10,334 nt of DNA, from the NCBI GenBank assembly GCA_937873545.1, contig CALMWI010000435.1:1-10334 (forward strand), read 5' to 3'. The DNA is from an uncultured bacterium. GTDB taxonomy: Bacteria; UBA4055. Made by a program: the position numbers and the translations under genes. The notes beneath the pieces are model-generated. The model was given only the letters and a program-made list of their open reading frames with translations, searched no databases and was not told where the DNA came from. Shown here piece after piece: positions 1-7,367 of this stretch. Each line of letters begins with the position of its first letter. The first letter of the stretch is position 1.

Positions 1-647
1 AGGAGGATGATAAATCAGTAAGCCTGTATATCGACAAGATCGGCGACAAGGAGAAAAGAGGCAAAATGTATTATAAGAGGGCATTGACAGTCAGAGACAA
101 GTACCCGAAGAATGCTCTATCTTATCTCCAGTCAATGGCAAGGTTTTATAAGCCTGAACTGGCATATTACCATATCGGTTTGATCTATTCGGAGAAATAT
201 TCGGATTACGAAAATTCAATTAAATTCCTGAAGAAAGCTGTCGAGATCGAAAGTAAAGACCCGAAAACACTCGAGGCTCTCGGTGCGAATTTCCTTGAAC
301 TGAAACCGCCTAAAGGAGAAGATAAGAAAATTTATGTGAGCAATGCTTTAAAATACCTTGAAAGAGCTTATAAAAATTCATCGGATTACAAAAATAAGGA
401 TGTTCTTTGCGCAAGATTGAGCCAGGCTTACAACCTCTCTGAAAATTTCACTGAGGCTCTCAAATACGCCGAAATGTCAATTTCGATCTCGAAAATTAAA
501 CCGTTCGGGTTCGGAAATCTCGAAAAAGGGAAAGCTCTGATCAATCTTGGGAAAAAATCAGAAGCAAAGAAATACATTCTTGAAGCTCAGAAAGACCTGA
601 CTACTAGAACTGAAGCTGAATTCTGGCTGAACGAGCTGGGAAAATAA
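1..647 (+). CDS. TPR-repeat protein, 5' end cut by window
   Basis: The frame is open from the first complete codon (position 3) to the TAA at 645-647, so the gene very probably begins upstream. An ATG at 66, with an AGAGG a few bases before it, is an alternative internal start, but the 21 codons before it look coding (rich in Lys and Asp). The visible protein is mostly helical. Counting from the ATG at 66, tetratricopeptide-like helix pairs lie at about residues 31-64, 65-104 (broken by a Lys/Pro-rich insert near 80-90), 110-144 and 147-180, with the usual A/G-L-G-Y and A-x-x-x-Y/F-x-x-A spacing (for example residues 34-60 and 130-140). TPR arrays bind other proteins; the partner cannot be told from sequence. 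No signal peptide can be assessed because the N terminus is missing. ribF starts 31 bases downstream on the same strand, with no terminator between them, so cotranscription is likely. Confidence 0.8.
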   Translation, partial: EDDKSVSLYIDKIGDKEKRGKMYYKRALTVRDKYPKNALSYLQSMARFYKPELAYYHIGLIYSEKYSDYENSIKFLKKAVEIESKDPKTLEALGANFLELKPPKGEDKKIYVSNALKYLERAYKNSSDYKNKDVLCARLSQAYNLSENFTEALKYAEMSISISKIKPFGFGNLEKGKALINLGKKSEAKKYILEAQKDLTTRTEAEFWLNELGK

Positions 648-678
648 AATACTTAAATCGATTATCTGTGTTCGAATT

Positions 679-1620
679 ATGAAAGTCGTAGAATTAAAAG
701 ATTTAAAAAATATTCCGGTATCAATTACACTCGGGTCGTTTGACGGCTTTCATAAAGGTCATATGGTTCTGTTGAAAAAATTAAAAGCCACGGCGGATCT
801 TAACGGATCCGGTACTCTGATAATTTCATTTTATCCTCACCCTAGGCAGGTCATAGATTCTGAGTTCAATCTTAAACTTCTTAATGACATAGATGACAAA
901 ATGTCTATTCTGTCTTCTTTTGGAGTGGATTATATCCATTTTATCAGTTTCTCAAAGGATTTTGCTGCAACAGGATTTGACGAATTTTATGAAAAAAATA
1001 TTTTTTCTGTTTTAAAAGTCAAAAGTATTATTATCGGAGAAAACCACGGTTTCGGCAGGAACAGAAAAGGAAACAGCGAACTATTACAAGAGATCTGCAA
1101 AAAACATTCAGTTGAACTTATCAAAGTTGAACCGGTCAGCTATAAAAATGCCTCAATATCAAGCACAAGGATCAGAAACTGCATTGCGGAAGGAAATTTT
1201 CTTGAAGCAAACACTATGCTTGGATACGAATATTCTCTTAAAGGAATTGTAGAAAAAGGTAAGGGCATAGGTAAAGAGCTCGGATTCAGCACAGCAAACA
1301 TCTCTATGGAGAAAAGCGAAAAAGTCGTTCCTGAAAAAGGAGTTTATCTGACAAAAGTTGTTGTTGAAGGTGCCGAATATTTCGGTGTCTCAAACTACGG
1401 GCAAGGTCCGACAACAGCAGGCAAAGACTCTCCCCTTCTTCTTGAGACTCATATCTTTGATTTCGACAAGGATATATACGGTAAAGAAATCACAGTCCGT
1501 TTCATAGAAAAAATACGCACTGAACAAAAGTTCCCTACTGTCGGCGAATTAAAAATTGCAGTTGAAAAAGATATTAAATTTGCTAAATTTCAGATAAACA
1601 AGTACAGAGGATCAGAATGA
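679..1620 (+). CDS. ribF: Bifunctional riboflavin kinase / FAD synthetase
   Basis: RibF converts riboflavin to FMN (ATP-dependent kinase) and FMN to FAD (adenylyltransferase) in the cytoplasm. At 313 residues it has the usual length for the two-domain bacterial enzyme. The N-terminal nucleotidyltransferase domain has the signature LGSFDGFHKGH at residues 18-28, PHP at 53-55, GENHGFGRNRKGN at 120-132 (related enzymes usually have Asp where Asn122 stands) and SSTRIR at 161-166. The C-terminal kinase domain has GKELGFSTANI at about 198-208, where the family normally reads GFPTANI (Pro to Ser at 204), then NYGQGPT at 239-245 and Glu256 in ETHIFDFD, the expected catalytic base. All other core motifs are intact, so the enzyme should be active. 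There is no clear Shine-Dalgarno before the ATG and no FMN riboswitch in the 31-base gap. The stop overlaps the next gene's start by four bases (ATGA), which suggests translational coupling. Confidence 0.96.
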   Translation: MKVVELKDLKNIPVSITLGSFDGFHKGHMVLLKKLKATADLNGSGTLIISFYPHPRQVIDSEFNLKLLNDIDDKMSILSSFGVDYIHFISFSKDFAATGFDEFYEKNIFSVLKVKSIIIGENHGFGRNRKGNSELLQEICKKHSVELIKVEPVSYKNASISSTRIRNCIAEGNFLEANTMLGYEYSLKGIVEKGKGIGKELGFSTANISMEKSEKVVPEKGVYLTKVVVEGAEYFGVSNYGQGPTTAGKDSPLLLETHIFDFDKDIYGKEITVRFIEKIRTEQKFPTVGELKIAVEKDIKFAKFQINKYRGSE

Positions 1621-2090
1621 ATATCCTGATCATGTCGGATACGCATTTTTCAAAAGGATTTTCGCTAAACAGCAATATCCTGCAGCATATTTCCAAATCC
1701 GATATGATAGTTCACTGCGGCGACTTCACAAGCAGGGAGTTCTATGACTTTCTGAATACCTCAAAAAAGCTGATCGCCGTGAGGGGGAACAATGACAACC
1801 AGCTTTCAGAGATTCTCTCACCGGAAGCCTATGCGGATATCAGCGGTTTCGGTGTAACGGTAGTTCACGGTCATTTTGTAAGGCTTGAGACCCTGCATCA
1901 CAAATACAGTGATTCTGATATAATAATATTTGGTCACACGCACCACCCTTCTGTTGAAAACTTTGAAGGTCAGCTCATAATAAATCCGGGAAGTCTGACC
2001 GCCAACAGATATCTGGATTATAACACTTTCATGATGATGACTTTGAATGAAAATCAGAGACCGGTCGTTAATATTTTTAAAACGGTTTAA
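1617..2090 (+). CDS. YfcE/MJ0936-type metallophosphoesterase
   Basis: This 157-residue single-domain protein belongs to the small calcineurin-like phosphoesterases that hydrolyse phosphodiesters using two bound metal ions. All metal-ligand motifs are visible in order: SDTH at residues 7-10 (Asp8, His10), GD at 35-36, GNND at 57-60, HGH at 84-86 and GHTH at 106-109. Length and motif spacing fit the YfcE/MJ0936 group; no signal peptide is seen, so it is cytoplasmic. The physiological substrate of this group is generally unknown, and nothing here fixes it. The ATG overlaps the ribF stop (ATGA) and is preceded by AGAGGA at 1606-1611, five bases upstream. One speculation from context is clean-up of a nucleotide or flavin-nucleotide phosphodiester, but family members are found beside many unrelated genes. 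Confidence 0.9.
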   Translation: MNILIMSDTHFSKGFSLNSNILQHISKSDMIVHCGDFTSREFYDFLNTSKKLIAVRGNNDNQLSEILSPEAYADISGFGVTVVHGHFVRLETLHHKYSDSDIIIFGHTHHPSVENFEGQLIINPGSLTANRYLDYNTFMMMTLNENQRPVVNIFKTV

Positions 2091-2095
2091 GGAGG
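2088..2095 (+). promoter_or_regulatory. Strong Shine-Dalgarno for the DUF4301 gene
   Basis: TAAGGAGG lies six bases before the ATG at 2102 and begins with the TAA stop codon of the metallophosphoesterase gene (2088-2090). It is the best ribosome-binding site on the + strand of the window. It fixes the start codon and shows that this organism uses canonical Shine-Dalgarno pairing. Confidence 0.85.
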
Positions 2096-2101
2096 CACAA
2101 A

Positions 2102-3625
2102 ATGTATAAATTCGGATTTTCTGAAACTGAAGATCTCAAAAAAAGAGGTATAAGTGAAGAACAGGCTTACCAGCAGCTCGGAATTTTCGAAAAAGGAGCT
2201 CCTTTTGCCGATATAATCGAGCCGGCATCTGTTGAAAAAGGCATAAATGTTATACCTGAAGATAAATTTTCCTACTATCTGGATATTTTCAAACTTGCGA
2301 GAAACGCCGGAAGAATTACAAAATTCGTTCCTGCATCAGGGGCTGCGACCAGAATGTTCAACGACCTAATCAAGACAAGTAAAAATGAAGTCAGTGAAAG
2401 CGCAAAAACAACACTGGAAAAGATCAGATCATTCCCTTTCTTTATGGACCTTGAAAATCTTTTCCTTTTTCATAACATGGACCTGGATTCAGTAATTGAC
2501 AATTCCAATTGGAAAATCCTTACCGATTACCTGCTCTACGAAAAAGGTCTGAATTATGCGGACAAGCCTAAAGCTCTGTTAAAGTTCACAAAATACAACG
2601 GGTATTCCAGAACTGCCCTTGAAGAACATCTTTATGAGGGTATCTCGCTTACCTGCGACAAGGAAAATGTTGTCAGGATTCATTTTACTTTTACCGAAAA
2701 ATATATTCAAAAAGCCAGAGAGATAATATCTGACATGAGAGAATACGCCCCCGGGAAAATATTCAGCGTGGATTTCTCTATTCAGAAACCTTCCACAGAC
2801 ACTATTGCAGTTTATACAGACAACACTCCGGTCAAAAACGAAAAGAATGAGATTTTATTCAGACCGGGAGGTCACGGAGCCCTGATCGAAAACCTGAACG
2901 ATATAAACGGTGATATTGTGATTATCAAGAACATAGATAATATCGTGCATGAGGATTACAGAATAGTTTCAGATGACTACAATAAAATGCTTTGCGGATA
3001 CCTTATAGAGATCGAAGAAAAGATCCGTTCCTTTTTGAATAACTCTCAGAATTGCGGGCAGGATATGATAGAAGAGATAAAATTTATGTCACGAAAACAA
3101 CTATTCATCGATCTTGACAAATGCCTCCTTGGAATGTCGGAAGTTGAAAAGAGAGAATATCTTTACAGCTATTTTAACAGGCCTATAAGAGTTTGCGGAA
3201 TGATAAAAAACACCGGTGAACCAGGCGGCGGCCCGTTCTTCGTTAAAAATAAAAAAGGCGTTTCGCTTCAGATAGTTGAATCGTCGCAGATCGATATGAA
3301 CGACCCTGAAAAAAAGGCCATATTCATGAATTCAACTTATTTCAATCCGGTTAACATCGTATGCTCTTTAAAAGATCATTTTCATGACAATTTCGACCTG
3401 AGAAGTTATGTTGACAAAGACTCGTATTTCATATCAAGAAAGACCTATAACGGAAAAGATATAAAAGCCCTCGAGCTTCCCGGTCTGTGGAATGGCGCAA
3501 TGTCTGATTGGATAACAGCATTCGTTGAAATACCCGAAGAAACTTTCTGCCCTGCAAAAACCGTCAACGACCTTCTGAAGCCGGAGCGATTCTGCAAAGA
3601 AGATATACAGGCGGAAATACAATGA
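2102..3625 (+). CDS. DUF4301 protein, possible UDP-sugar pyrophosphorylase relative
   Basis: This 507-residue soluble protein has no signal peptide. Its N-terminal pattern (RGIS near 15, then FVPASGAATRM at 75-85) and the RPGGHGALIENL block at 254-265 match what I recall of DUF4301, a family common in Bacteroidota with no established function. Several blocks resemble, in the same order, eukaryote-type UDP-GlcNAc pyrophosphorylases. SGAATRM resembles the nucleotide-binding GGxGTR loop. PGGHGAL (255-261) resembles the PxGNGG uridine-binding loop. KNIDN (276-280) resembles the VDN metal-binding Asp region. IVESS (391-395) resembles VVEYSE. YFNPVNI (413-419) resembles FNxGNI, and EETFCPAKTVNDL (479-491) resembles the REEEFSPLKNA segment. 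I infer a GT-A-type nucleotidyltransferase fold, though substrate and activity are unknown. The start is set by the strong ribosome site six bases upstream. The stop overlaps the next ATG by four bases, so this gene and the GH2-like membrane gene are probably coupled. Confidence 0.85.
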   Translation: MYKFGFSETEDLKKRGISEEQAYQQLGIFEKGAPFADIIEPASVEKGINVIPEDKFSYYLDIFKLARNAGRITKFVPASGAATRMFNDLIKTSKNEVSESAKTTLEKIRSFPFFMDLENLFLFHNMDLDSVIDNSNWKILTDYLLYEKGLNYADKPKALLKFTKYNGYSRTALEEHLYEGISLTCDKENVVRIHFTFTEKYIQKAREIISDMREYAPGKIFSVDFSIQKPSTDTIAVYTDNTPVKNEKNEILFRPGGHGALIENLNDINGDIVIIKNIDNIVHEDYRIVSDDYNKMLCGYLIEIEEKIRSFLNNSQNCGQDMIEEIKFMSRKQLFIDLDKCLLGMSEVEKREYLYSYFNRPIRVCGMIKNTGEPGGGPFFVKNKKGVSLQIVESSQIDMNDPEKKAIFMNSTYFNPVNIVCSLKDHFHDNFDLRSYVDKDSYFISRKTYNGKDIKALELPGLWNGAMSDWITAFVEIPEETFCPAKTVNDLLKPERFCKEDIQAEIQ

Positions 3626-6240
3626 GATTAAATTCCACGATAAAGATATCCATTTTTTTTATTTTATTATTATTTCAGTTTGCAAACGGAATAGTTTTTT
3701 ATTCCAATCCGGAAGATCTGTCAAAATACGCTGCTACAGGACTTTACCCCGAAAACAAATATACAATAAAGATCCCGCTTAACACAAACTGGCAATTCAG
3801 ATTTGAAGGTGAAGAGGAATGGAAGGATATATACATTCCTTCTGCTTATGATAATTTCGATCCGGGCAAAAACATTTACTTTAGAACCAATTTTTTCATA
3901 GGCGGAAAAAAATCATCTGACCGCAGCTACAAACTGGTTTTCTATGGAATAAATTATAAATGTAATGTTAAAGTAAACGATGTATTCGTTGAAAATCATT
4001 CGTCCTTAAATTCATTTGAAGTCAACCTGAATAAAAACCAGCTGAATTTTTCAGAAACAAATACACTTATAATTGAAGTTAACAACAGGCTTACAAAAAA
4101 TACGATACCTTCGGAAATGCAGGTTGACGGCTGGAGAAATTACGGCGGAATATTCAGAGATGTTTATCTGCTGATAAACTCACAGACATTCATCTCTGGT
4201 GCCGATATTAAATACTATTTCAATGCGGACAGAAGTAAAGTCAATGCGGAGATCACGGCCAATATCACTGATAATAAATTCATTAAGGTTAACGAAACAG
4301 ATTCCGTTCTTTATGAAAACAATATCTATTCATATTTCCAGATAATCGACCTAAGCACGAATCAGCCTGTTCTCACTTCGCAGAAAAAGAATATAACTGT
4401 TCAGCGATATGACAGCGACAATGTAAAATTTAATTTTGAGATAACAAAACCCAAATTGTGGTCGCCTGAAGAACCGAATTTGTATTTATGCTCGATCTTT
4501 CTAGGTAAAATTGATGAGGTTAACCAGGAAAGCGAGTTCAACAGATATGATATCAATTTCGGTTTTAAAGATCTTAAGATAACCGCGAACAAATTCTATC
4601 TTAACGGAGAAAGATTCTTCATCAAAGGTGTAGCAAGATATGAAGATGTGAAAAGTATGGGTAGCGCTATCACATATTCAAAAATGAAGAGCGACATAGA
4701 AAAGATTAAAAATCTCGGAGCCAATGTCCTCTACTGCAATGCATTTTCACCTCACCCGTATCTTCTTGACCTGTGCGACAAATACGGTTTGTTCATATTG
4801 GAAGAGCTGCCCGTAAATTCAGCTCCCGCTGCTTCGGTAAGAGACAAAGATTTTATAAATCATTCTCTAAGTATTTTGAGCGACACTGTTATAAGGGACA
4901 GGAACCATGTGAGTCTTTTCGCCATCGGCCTGGGATCCGGTTACAATGTTTACGACCTTCAGACTGTGGATTTTATAAAAGATTTATCAGACAGGGCAAG
5001 AGAGTTAAACGATGAACTTTTTACTTTCATTACATCCGAATTTACCCAGTACGAAGAATATTATAAGCTGACTGATTTCAATATGATCTCGCTGACGAAT
5101 TACCTTTCGGAAGTTGAATATAGATTTTCACTGAAGAATATAGCCAGGAAAGCAGCATCTAAGCCTATAATAATCAATAACATCCTCACAAGGGTTTATC
5201 CCAAAAACCAGAACGGATGGGCAGATCCGTTTAGCGAACCGGCACAGGCAAAGAAACTTCTTGAAAGTTATAATTCTGTTCTGGAGGAAGAATCAATATC
5301 AGGATTCATGGTTGATTCTTATAGGGACAGAAGGAGCGAAGTATCCCTGCTCACAAATCAGCCGGGTGACGACCTTTATATCCTCAGGAACGCGCTGATC
5401 GATTATGACGGTTACGAAAGGCTTTCATTCAGAGTTCTTGACGCTTTGTATAAATCCAGAAAAGCACCAACTCTGGCGCAGGGTGAGTATTCGAAAAAAG
5501 AGATTAATATTTATTTCATACTCGGTTTGTTTATTACGCTGCTTTACCTTTACATGCTTAAAAGAGAGCATTATCTGTTCGTTAACAGCCTTAGAAGCAT
5601 TAAGAACCCTGATGCTTTTTTTATAGATATTCGCGACCGCAGAGTAACACAGATAATGCAGGCTTTCTTTATCGGCCTGATTTCCGCTTACGGAATATCT
5701 GCTGTATTTTCAACGATCTTCTACGAGTTCAGACAGGATGAGAATTTTGATTTCTTTATTACTTATTTTATCAGGAACGATATTCTTAAAAAATACCTGA
5801 CGTTCTCTGCTTGGGAACCTCTGATATTCATAGTATCCTCAATAGTTTTTATAATGGCTGTTCTGATAGTGATAGCTGCTTTCTTGAAATTCATATCGGT
5901 TTTCTTTAATATGAGATACTCCTTTCCTATAGCTGTTTCGATGGTGTTATGGAATTCTATCGTATATGTTCCGCTGATTCCGGTTTCGGCCGTACTTCTC
6001 CGACTTTTTTCTTCGGGCATAGTAAAGTTTGTGATAATCCTTTTTATTATTCAGACTGTATGGTTCGTTATAAGGCTTTTTCAGATTATGGCTGTATCTT
6101 TTAAAACCACGCTTCTAAAAGTAGTATGGATCAATTTCCTGGTAATTGTTGTTTCATTCCTTCTATGGACTTATTTCTTCGATCTGGATATAAACAGATT
6201 CAGCTCTTTTTTCTATCTTATCGACCTTCTTGTTAAATAA
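3622..6240 (+). CDS. GH2-like pseudoenzyme with C-terminal membrane domain
   Basis: The 872-residue protein begins with a signal peptide (hydrophobic 9-20, likely cleavage after ANG at 21-23). A GH2 sugar-binding jelly-roll domain follows at about 46-188 and ends in the family signature NYGGIFRDVYL (173-183). An Ig-like domain spans about 195-320 and a TIM-barrel-like domain about 322-600. About six membrane helices follow, near 628-646, 680-701, 733-758, 767-794, 800-820 and 831-853. Basic residues flanking TM1/TM2 (K647-R648, R671-R674) fit an inside loop, placing the GH2 part outside the cytoplasmic membrane. The GH2 acid/base motif GNE is replaced by GSG (Gly440 where Glu is expected, directly after the preserved RDRNH at 425-429). 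The nucleophile Glu is replaced by Asn near 519-520 in KPIIINN. The barrel R...HYP motif is also lost (Tyr371, Ala374). It is therefore probably a non-catalytic carbohydrate-binding or sensing protein. The last TMs faintly recall Yip1-type domains; this is uncertain. The ATG overlaps the upstream stop. Confidence 0.85.
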   Translation: MRLNSTIKISIFFILLLFQFANGIVFYSNPEDLSKYAATGLYPENKYTIKIPLNTNWQFRFEGEEEWKDIYIPSAYDNFDPGKNIYFRTNFFIGGKKSSDRSYKLVFYGINYKCNVKVNDVFVENHSSLNSFEVNLNKNQLNFSETNTLIIEVNNRLTKNTIPSEMQVDGWRNYGGIFRDVYLLINSQTFISGADIKYYFNADRSKVNAEITANITDNKFIKVNETDSVLYENNIYSYFQIIDLSTNQPVLTSQKKNITVQRYDSDNVKFNFEITKPKLWSPEEPNLYLCSIFLGKIDEVNQESEFNRYDINFGFKDLKITANKFYLNGERFFIKGVARYEDVKSMGSAITYSKMKSDIEKIKNLGANVLYCNAFSPHPYLLDLCDKYGLFILEELPVNSAPAASVRDKDFINHSLSILSDTVIRDRNHVSLFAIGLGSGYNVYDLQTVDFIKDLSDRARELNDELFTFITSEFTQYEEYYKLTDFNMISLTNYLSEVEYRFSLKNIARKAASKPIIINNILTRVYPKNQNGWADPFSEPAQAKKLLESYNSVLEEESISGFMVDSYRDRRSEVSLLTNQPGDDLYILRNALIDYDGYERLSFRVLDALYKSRKAPTLAQGEYSKKEINIYFILGLFITLLYLYMLKREHYLFVNSLRSIKNPDAFFIDIRDRRVTQIMQAFFIGLISAYGISAVFSTIFYEFRQDENFDFFITYFIRNDILKKYLTFSAWEPLIFIVSSIVFIMAVLIVIAAFLKFISVFFNMRYSFPIAVSMVLWNSIVYVPLIPVSAVLLRLFSSGIVKFVIILFIIQTVWFVIRLFQIMAVSFKTTLLKVVWINFLVIVVSFLLWTYFFDLDINRFSSFFYLIDLLVK

Positions 6241-6242
6241 AA

Positions 6243-6269
6243 AGGGCGGTTTAACCGCCCTATTCATTT
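6243..6269. terminator. Hairpin terminator between convergent genes
   Basis: AGGGCGG (6243-6249) pairs with CCGCCCT (6255-6261) around a five-base loop, directly after the stop of the GH2-like gene. Read on the - strand, the hairpin is followed by TTTTTATTT (complement of the bases just before 6244), making a good intrinsic terminator for trxB, whose stop lies at 6268-6270. The run reaches into the last codons of the + strand gene. On the + strand the downstream tract is only TATTCATTT, so termination of the operon there is probably weaker. It most likely serves both directions. Confidence 0.85.
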
Positions 6270-7203
6270 ACAAGTACTGTTCATCCTCAAAATACCACTC
6301 GTTGTAATGTTCGATCGTCTTTATTGCGGTTGCAGCGTCTCCGCAGGCTGTGACTATCTGCCTTTGTTTTTTATCAGTGATATCTCCGGCTGCAAATATG
6401 CCCGGAACATTTGTGCGCATTTCCTTATCGGTTATAATGTATCCGCCCTCATCTTTACTTATTATTGATGGAACGAATCCTGTGCCGGGTACATAGCCTA
6501 CGAACACGAAAACGCCGTCAACCTTAAAATCGGAGATCTCATTTGTTTTAATATTCTTTAACTTAATATTGCTCACGGCAGGCGTCCCTTCAATAGCTTC
6601 AACGACACTGTCCCATACAAAATCCACTTTCGGATGTTTGATAGCTTTTTCCTGAATTATCTTAGTCGCTCTAAGCTTATCCCTTCTGTGAATGATCGTG
6701 ACTCTCTTTGCGAATTTAGTCAGATACAATCCCTCCTCTACCGCAGAGTCTCCGCCTCCTATAACCGCAACATGTTTGTCTCTGAAAAATGCGCCGTCGC
6801 AGGTAGCGCAGTAAGAAACACCTCTTCCGATATGCTCCTCTTCGCCGGAACAGCCTATCCTTCTCGGTGATGAGCCCGTAGCTATCAGTATCGATTTTGT
6901 TTTGTATTCGCCCGAATCTGACTTTACAGTATGTCCGTTTGTACCTGCGCCTACATCGATCGAAAGCACCTCTTCGCTTCTAATTTCGAGCCCGAAACTC
7001 CTCGCCTGGTTCTCCATCTGAGCAACTAGCTCAGGTCCTCCGATATTCGGTGTTCCGGGATAATTTTCCACTTCAGCCGTGATCGATACATTTCCTCCCG
7101 GCATCATTTTTTCGAGCATCACAACATTCAATTTCGATCTCGCGGCATACATTCCTGCCGTCAGACCTGCAGGTCCTCCGCCAATTATTATCAGATCGTG
7201 CAT
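6268..7203 (-). CDS. trxB: Thioredoxin reductase (NADPH, FAD)
   Basis: This cytoplasmic flavoenzyme reduces thioredoxin with NADPH. At 311 residues it is standard for the low-molecular-weight bacterial type. Visible motifs in order are the FAD-binding GGGPAG at 8-13, the redox-active CATCD with Cys132 and Cys135, the NADPH-binding GGGDSA at 149-154, HRRDKLRA at 172-179 (the basic residues that select NADPH) and the second FAD motif AAGDI at 271-275. The segment MMPGGN at 33-38 has Asn where the family usually has Gln (GGQ), a conservative change. The start is supported by GGAGG seven bases upstream on the - strand. The gene stands alone with its own promoter and terminator, convergent to the ribF operon and divergent from the radical SAM gene. 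An inverted repeat over the predicted transcription start suggests repression, plausibly redox-linked. No thioredoxin gene is present in the window. Ferredoxin- or flavodoxin-type partners are less likely given the HRR motif. Confidence 0.96.
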   Translation of the reverse strand: MHDLIIIGGGPAGLTAGMYAARSKLNVVMLEKMMPGGNVSITAEVENYPGTPNIGGPELVAQMENQARSFGLEIRSEEVLSIDVGAGTNGHTVKSDSGEYKTKSILIATGSSPRRIGCSGEEEHIGRGVSYCATCDGAFFRDKHVAVIGGGDSAVEEGLYLTKFAKRVTIIHRRDKLRATKIIQEKAIKHPKVDFVWDSVVEAIEGTPAVSNIKLKNIKTNEISDFKVDGVFVFVGYVPGTGFVPSIISKDEGGYIITDKEMRTNVPGIFAAGDITDKKQRQIVTACGDAATAIKTIEHYNEWYFEDEQYL

Positions 7204-7210
7204 TTTATAT

Positions 7211-7215
7211 CCTCC
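7211..7215 (-). promoter_or_regulatory. Shine-Dalgarno of trxB
   Basis: CCTCC on the + strand reads GGAGG on the - strand, seven bases before the trxB ATG (7203). It confirms the start chosen for trxB. Confidence 0.85.
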
Positions 7216-7225
7216 AGTTTTTATT

Positions 7226-7251
7226 TTACTACTTAGTAATTTCGCTAAGTA
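7226..7251. promoter_or_regulatory. Inverted-repeat operator over trxB transcription start
   Basis: TACTTAG (7230-7236) and CTAAGTA (7245-7251) form a perfect 7-base inverted repeat with an 8-base centre. A second, overlapping palindrome, TTACTA (7226-7231) and TAGTAA (7234-7239), shares the left side. On the - strand the element begins at the last base of the trxB -10 box and covers the expected start point (about 7244). This is the classical place for a repressor to block RNA polymerase. The TACT/AGTA-rich arms recall sites of redox-sensing HxlR/MarR-type regulators; that family assignment is a guess, and no regulator gene is in the window. Confidence 0.5.
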
Positions 7252-7279
7252 ATATAAACAATCACTTTTATGTTGTCAA
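7251..7279 (-). promoter_or_regulatory. trxB sigma-70-type promoter
   Basis: On the - strand a perfect -35 box TTGACA (7279 down to 7274) is followed after 17 bases by the -10 box TATATT (7256 down to 7251), five of six matches to TATAAT. The transcription start would be near 7244, giving a leader of about 40 bases before the ATG at 7203. Confidence 0.8.
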
Positions 7280-7317
7280 GAGCATTTCTTCATATTGACC
7301 ATTCTTTCATGTTGAAA

Positions 7318-7346
7318 TTGCTTCACATTTCAGTTAAATTTATGAT
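7318..7346 (+). promoter_or_regulatory. Possible promoter of the radical SAM gene
   Basis: TATGAT (7341-7346) matches five of six bases of the -10 consensus and lies 17 bases after a weak -35, TTGCTT (7318-7323). The start point would be near 7353, leaving a very short leader of about 15 bases before the ATG at 7368. An alternative pairing is TTGAAA (7312-7317) with TAAATT (7335-7340). The gene is divergent from trxB, so some promoter must lie in this gap. Confidence 0.4.
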
Positions 7347-7357
7347 CTAATTAACTG
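7331..7357. repeat. Inverted repeat CAGTTAA / TTAACTG
   Basis: CAGTTAA (7331-7337) and TTAACTG (7351-7357) are perfect inverted arms separated by 13 bases, with centres 20 bases apart (two helical turns). The candidate -10 box TATGAT of the radical SAM gene sits between them. It could be a dimeric regulator site or chance in AT-rich DNA. Confidence 0.35.
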
Positions 7358-7367
7358 TGAAAAAATT

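Noticed and set aside
1..21. AGGAGG then ATG and a short frame at the very left edge
   Set aside because: The frame stops after four codons, and the overlapping TPR frame is open through it, so the Shine-Dalgarno likeness is chance.
648..678. Possible promoter or FMN riboswitch ahead of ribF
   Set aside because: The gap is only 31 bases, far too short for an RFN element, and has no convincing -35/-10 pair.
4773..5015. 80-codon + strand frame rich in Arg/Lys inside the GH2-like gene
   Set aside because: It is a shifted frame of the TIM-barrel region, and its composition is typical of out-of-frame translation.
5763..6020. 85-codon open frame on the - strand inside the GH2-like gene
   Set aside because: It is antisense to hydrophobic membrane-helix codons, has no family motif and no ribosome site; a shadow of the real gene.
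6634..6870. 78-codon open frame on the + strand inside trxB
   Set aside because: It is fully antisense to conserved TrxB motifs, with no recognisable protein features.
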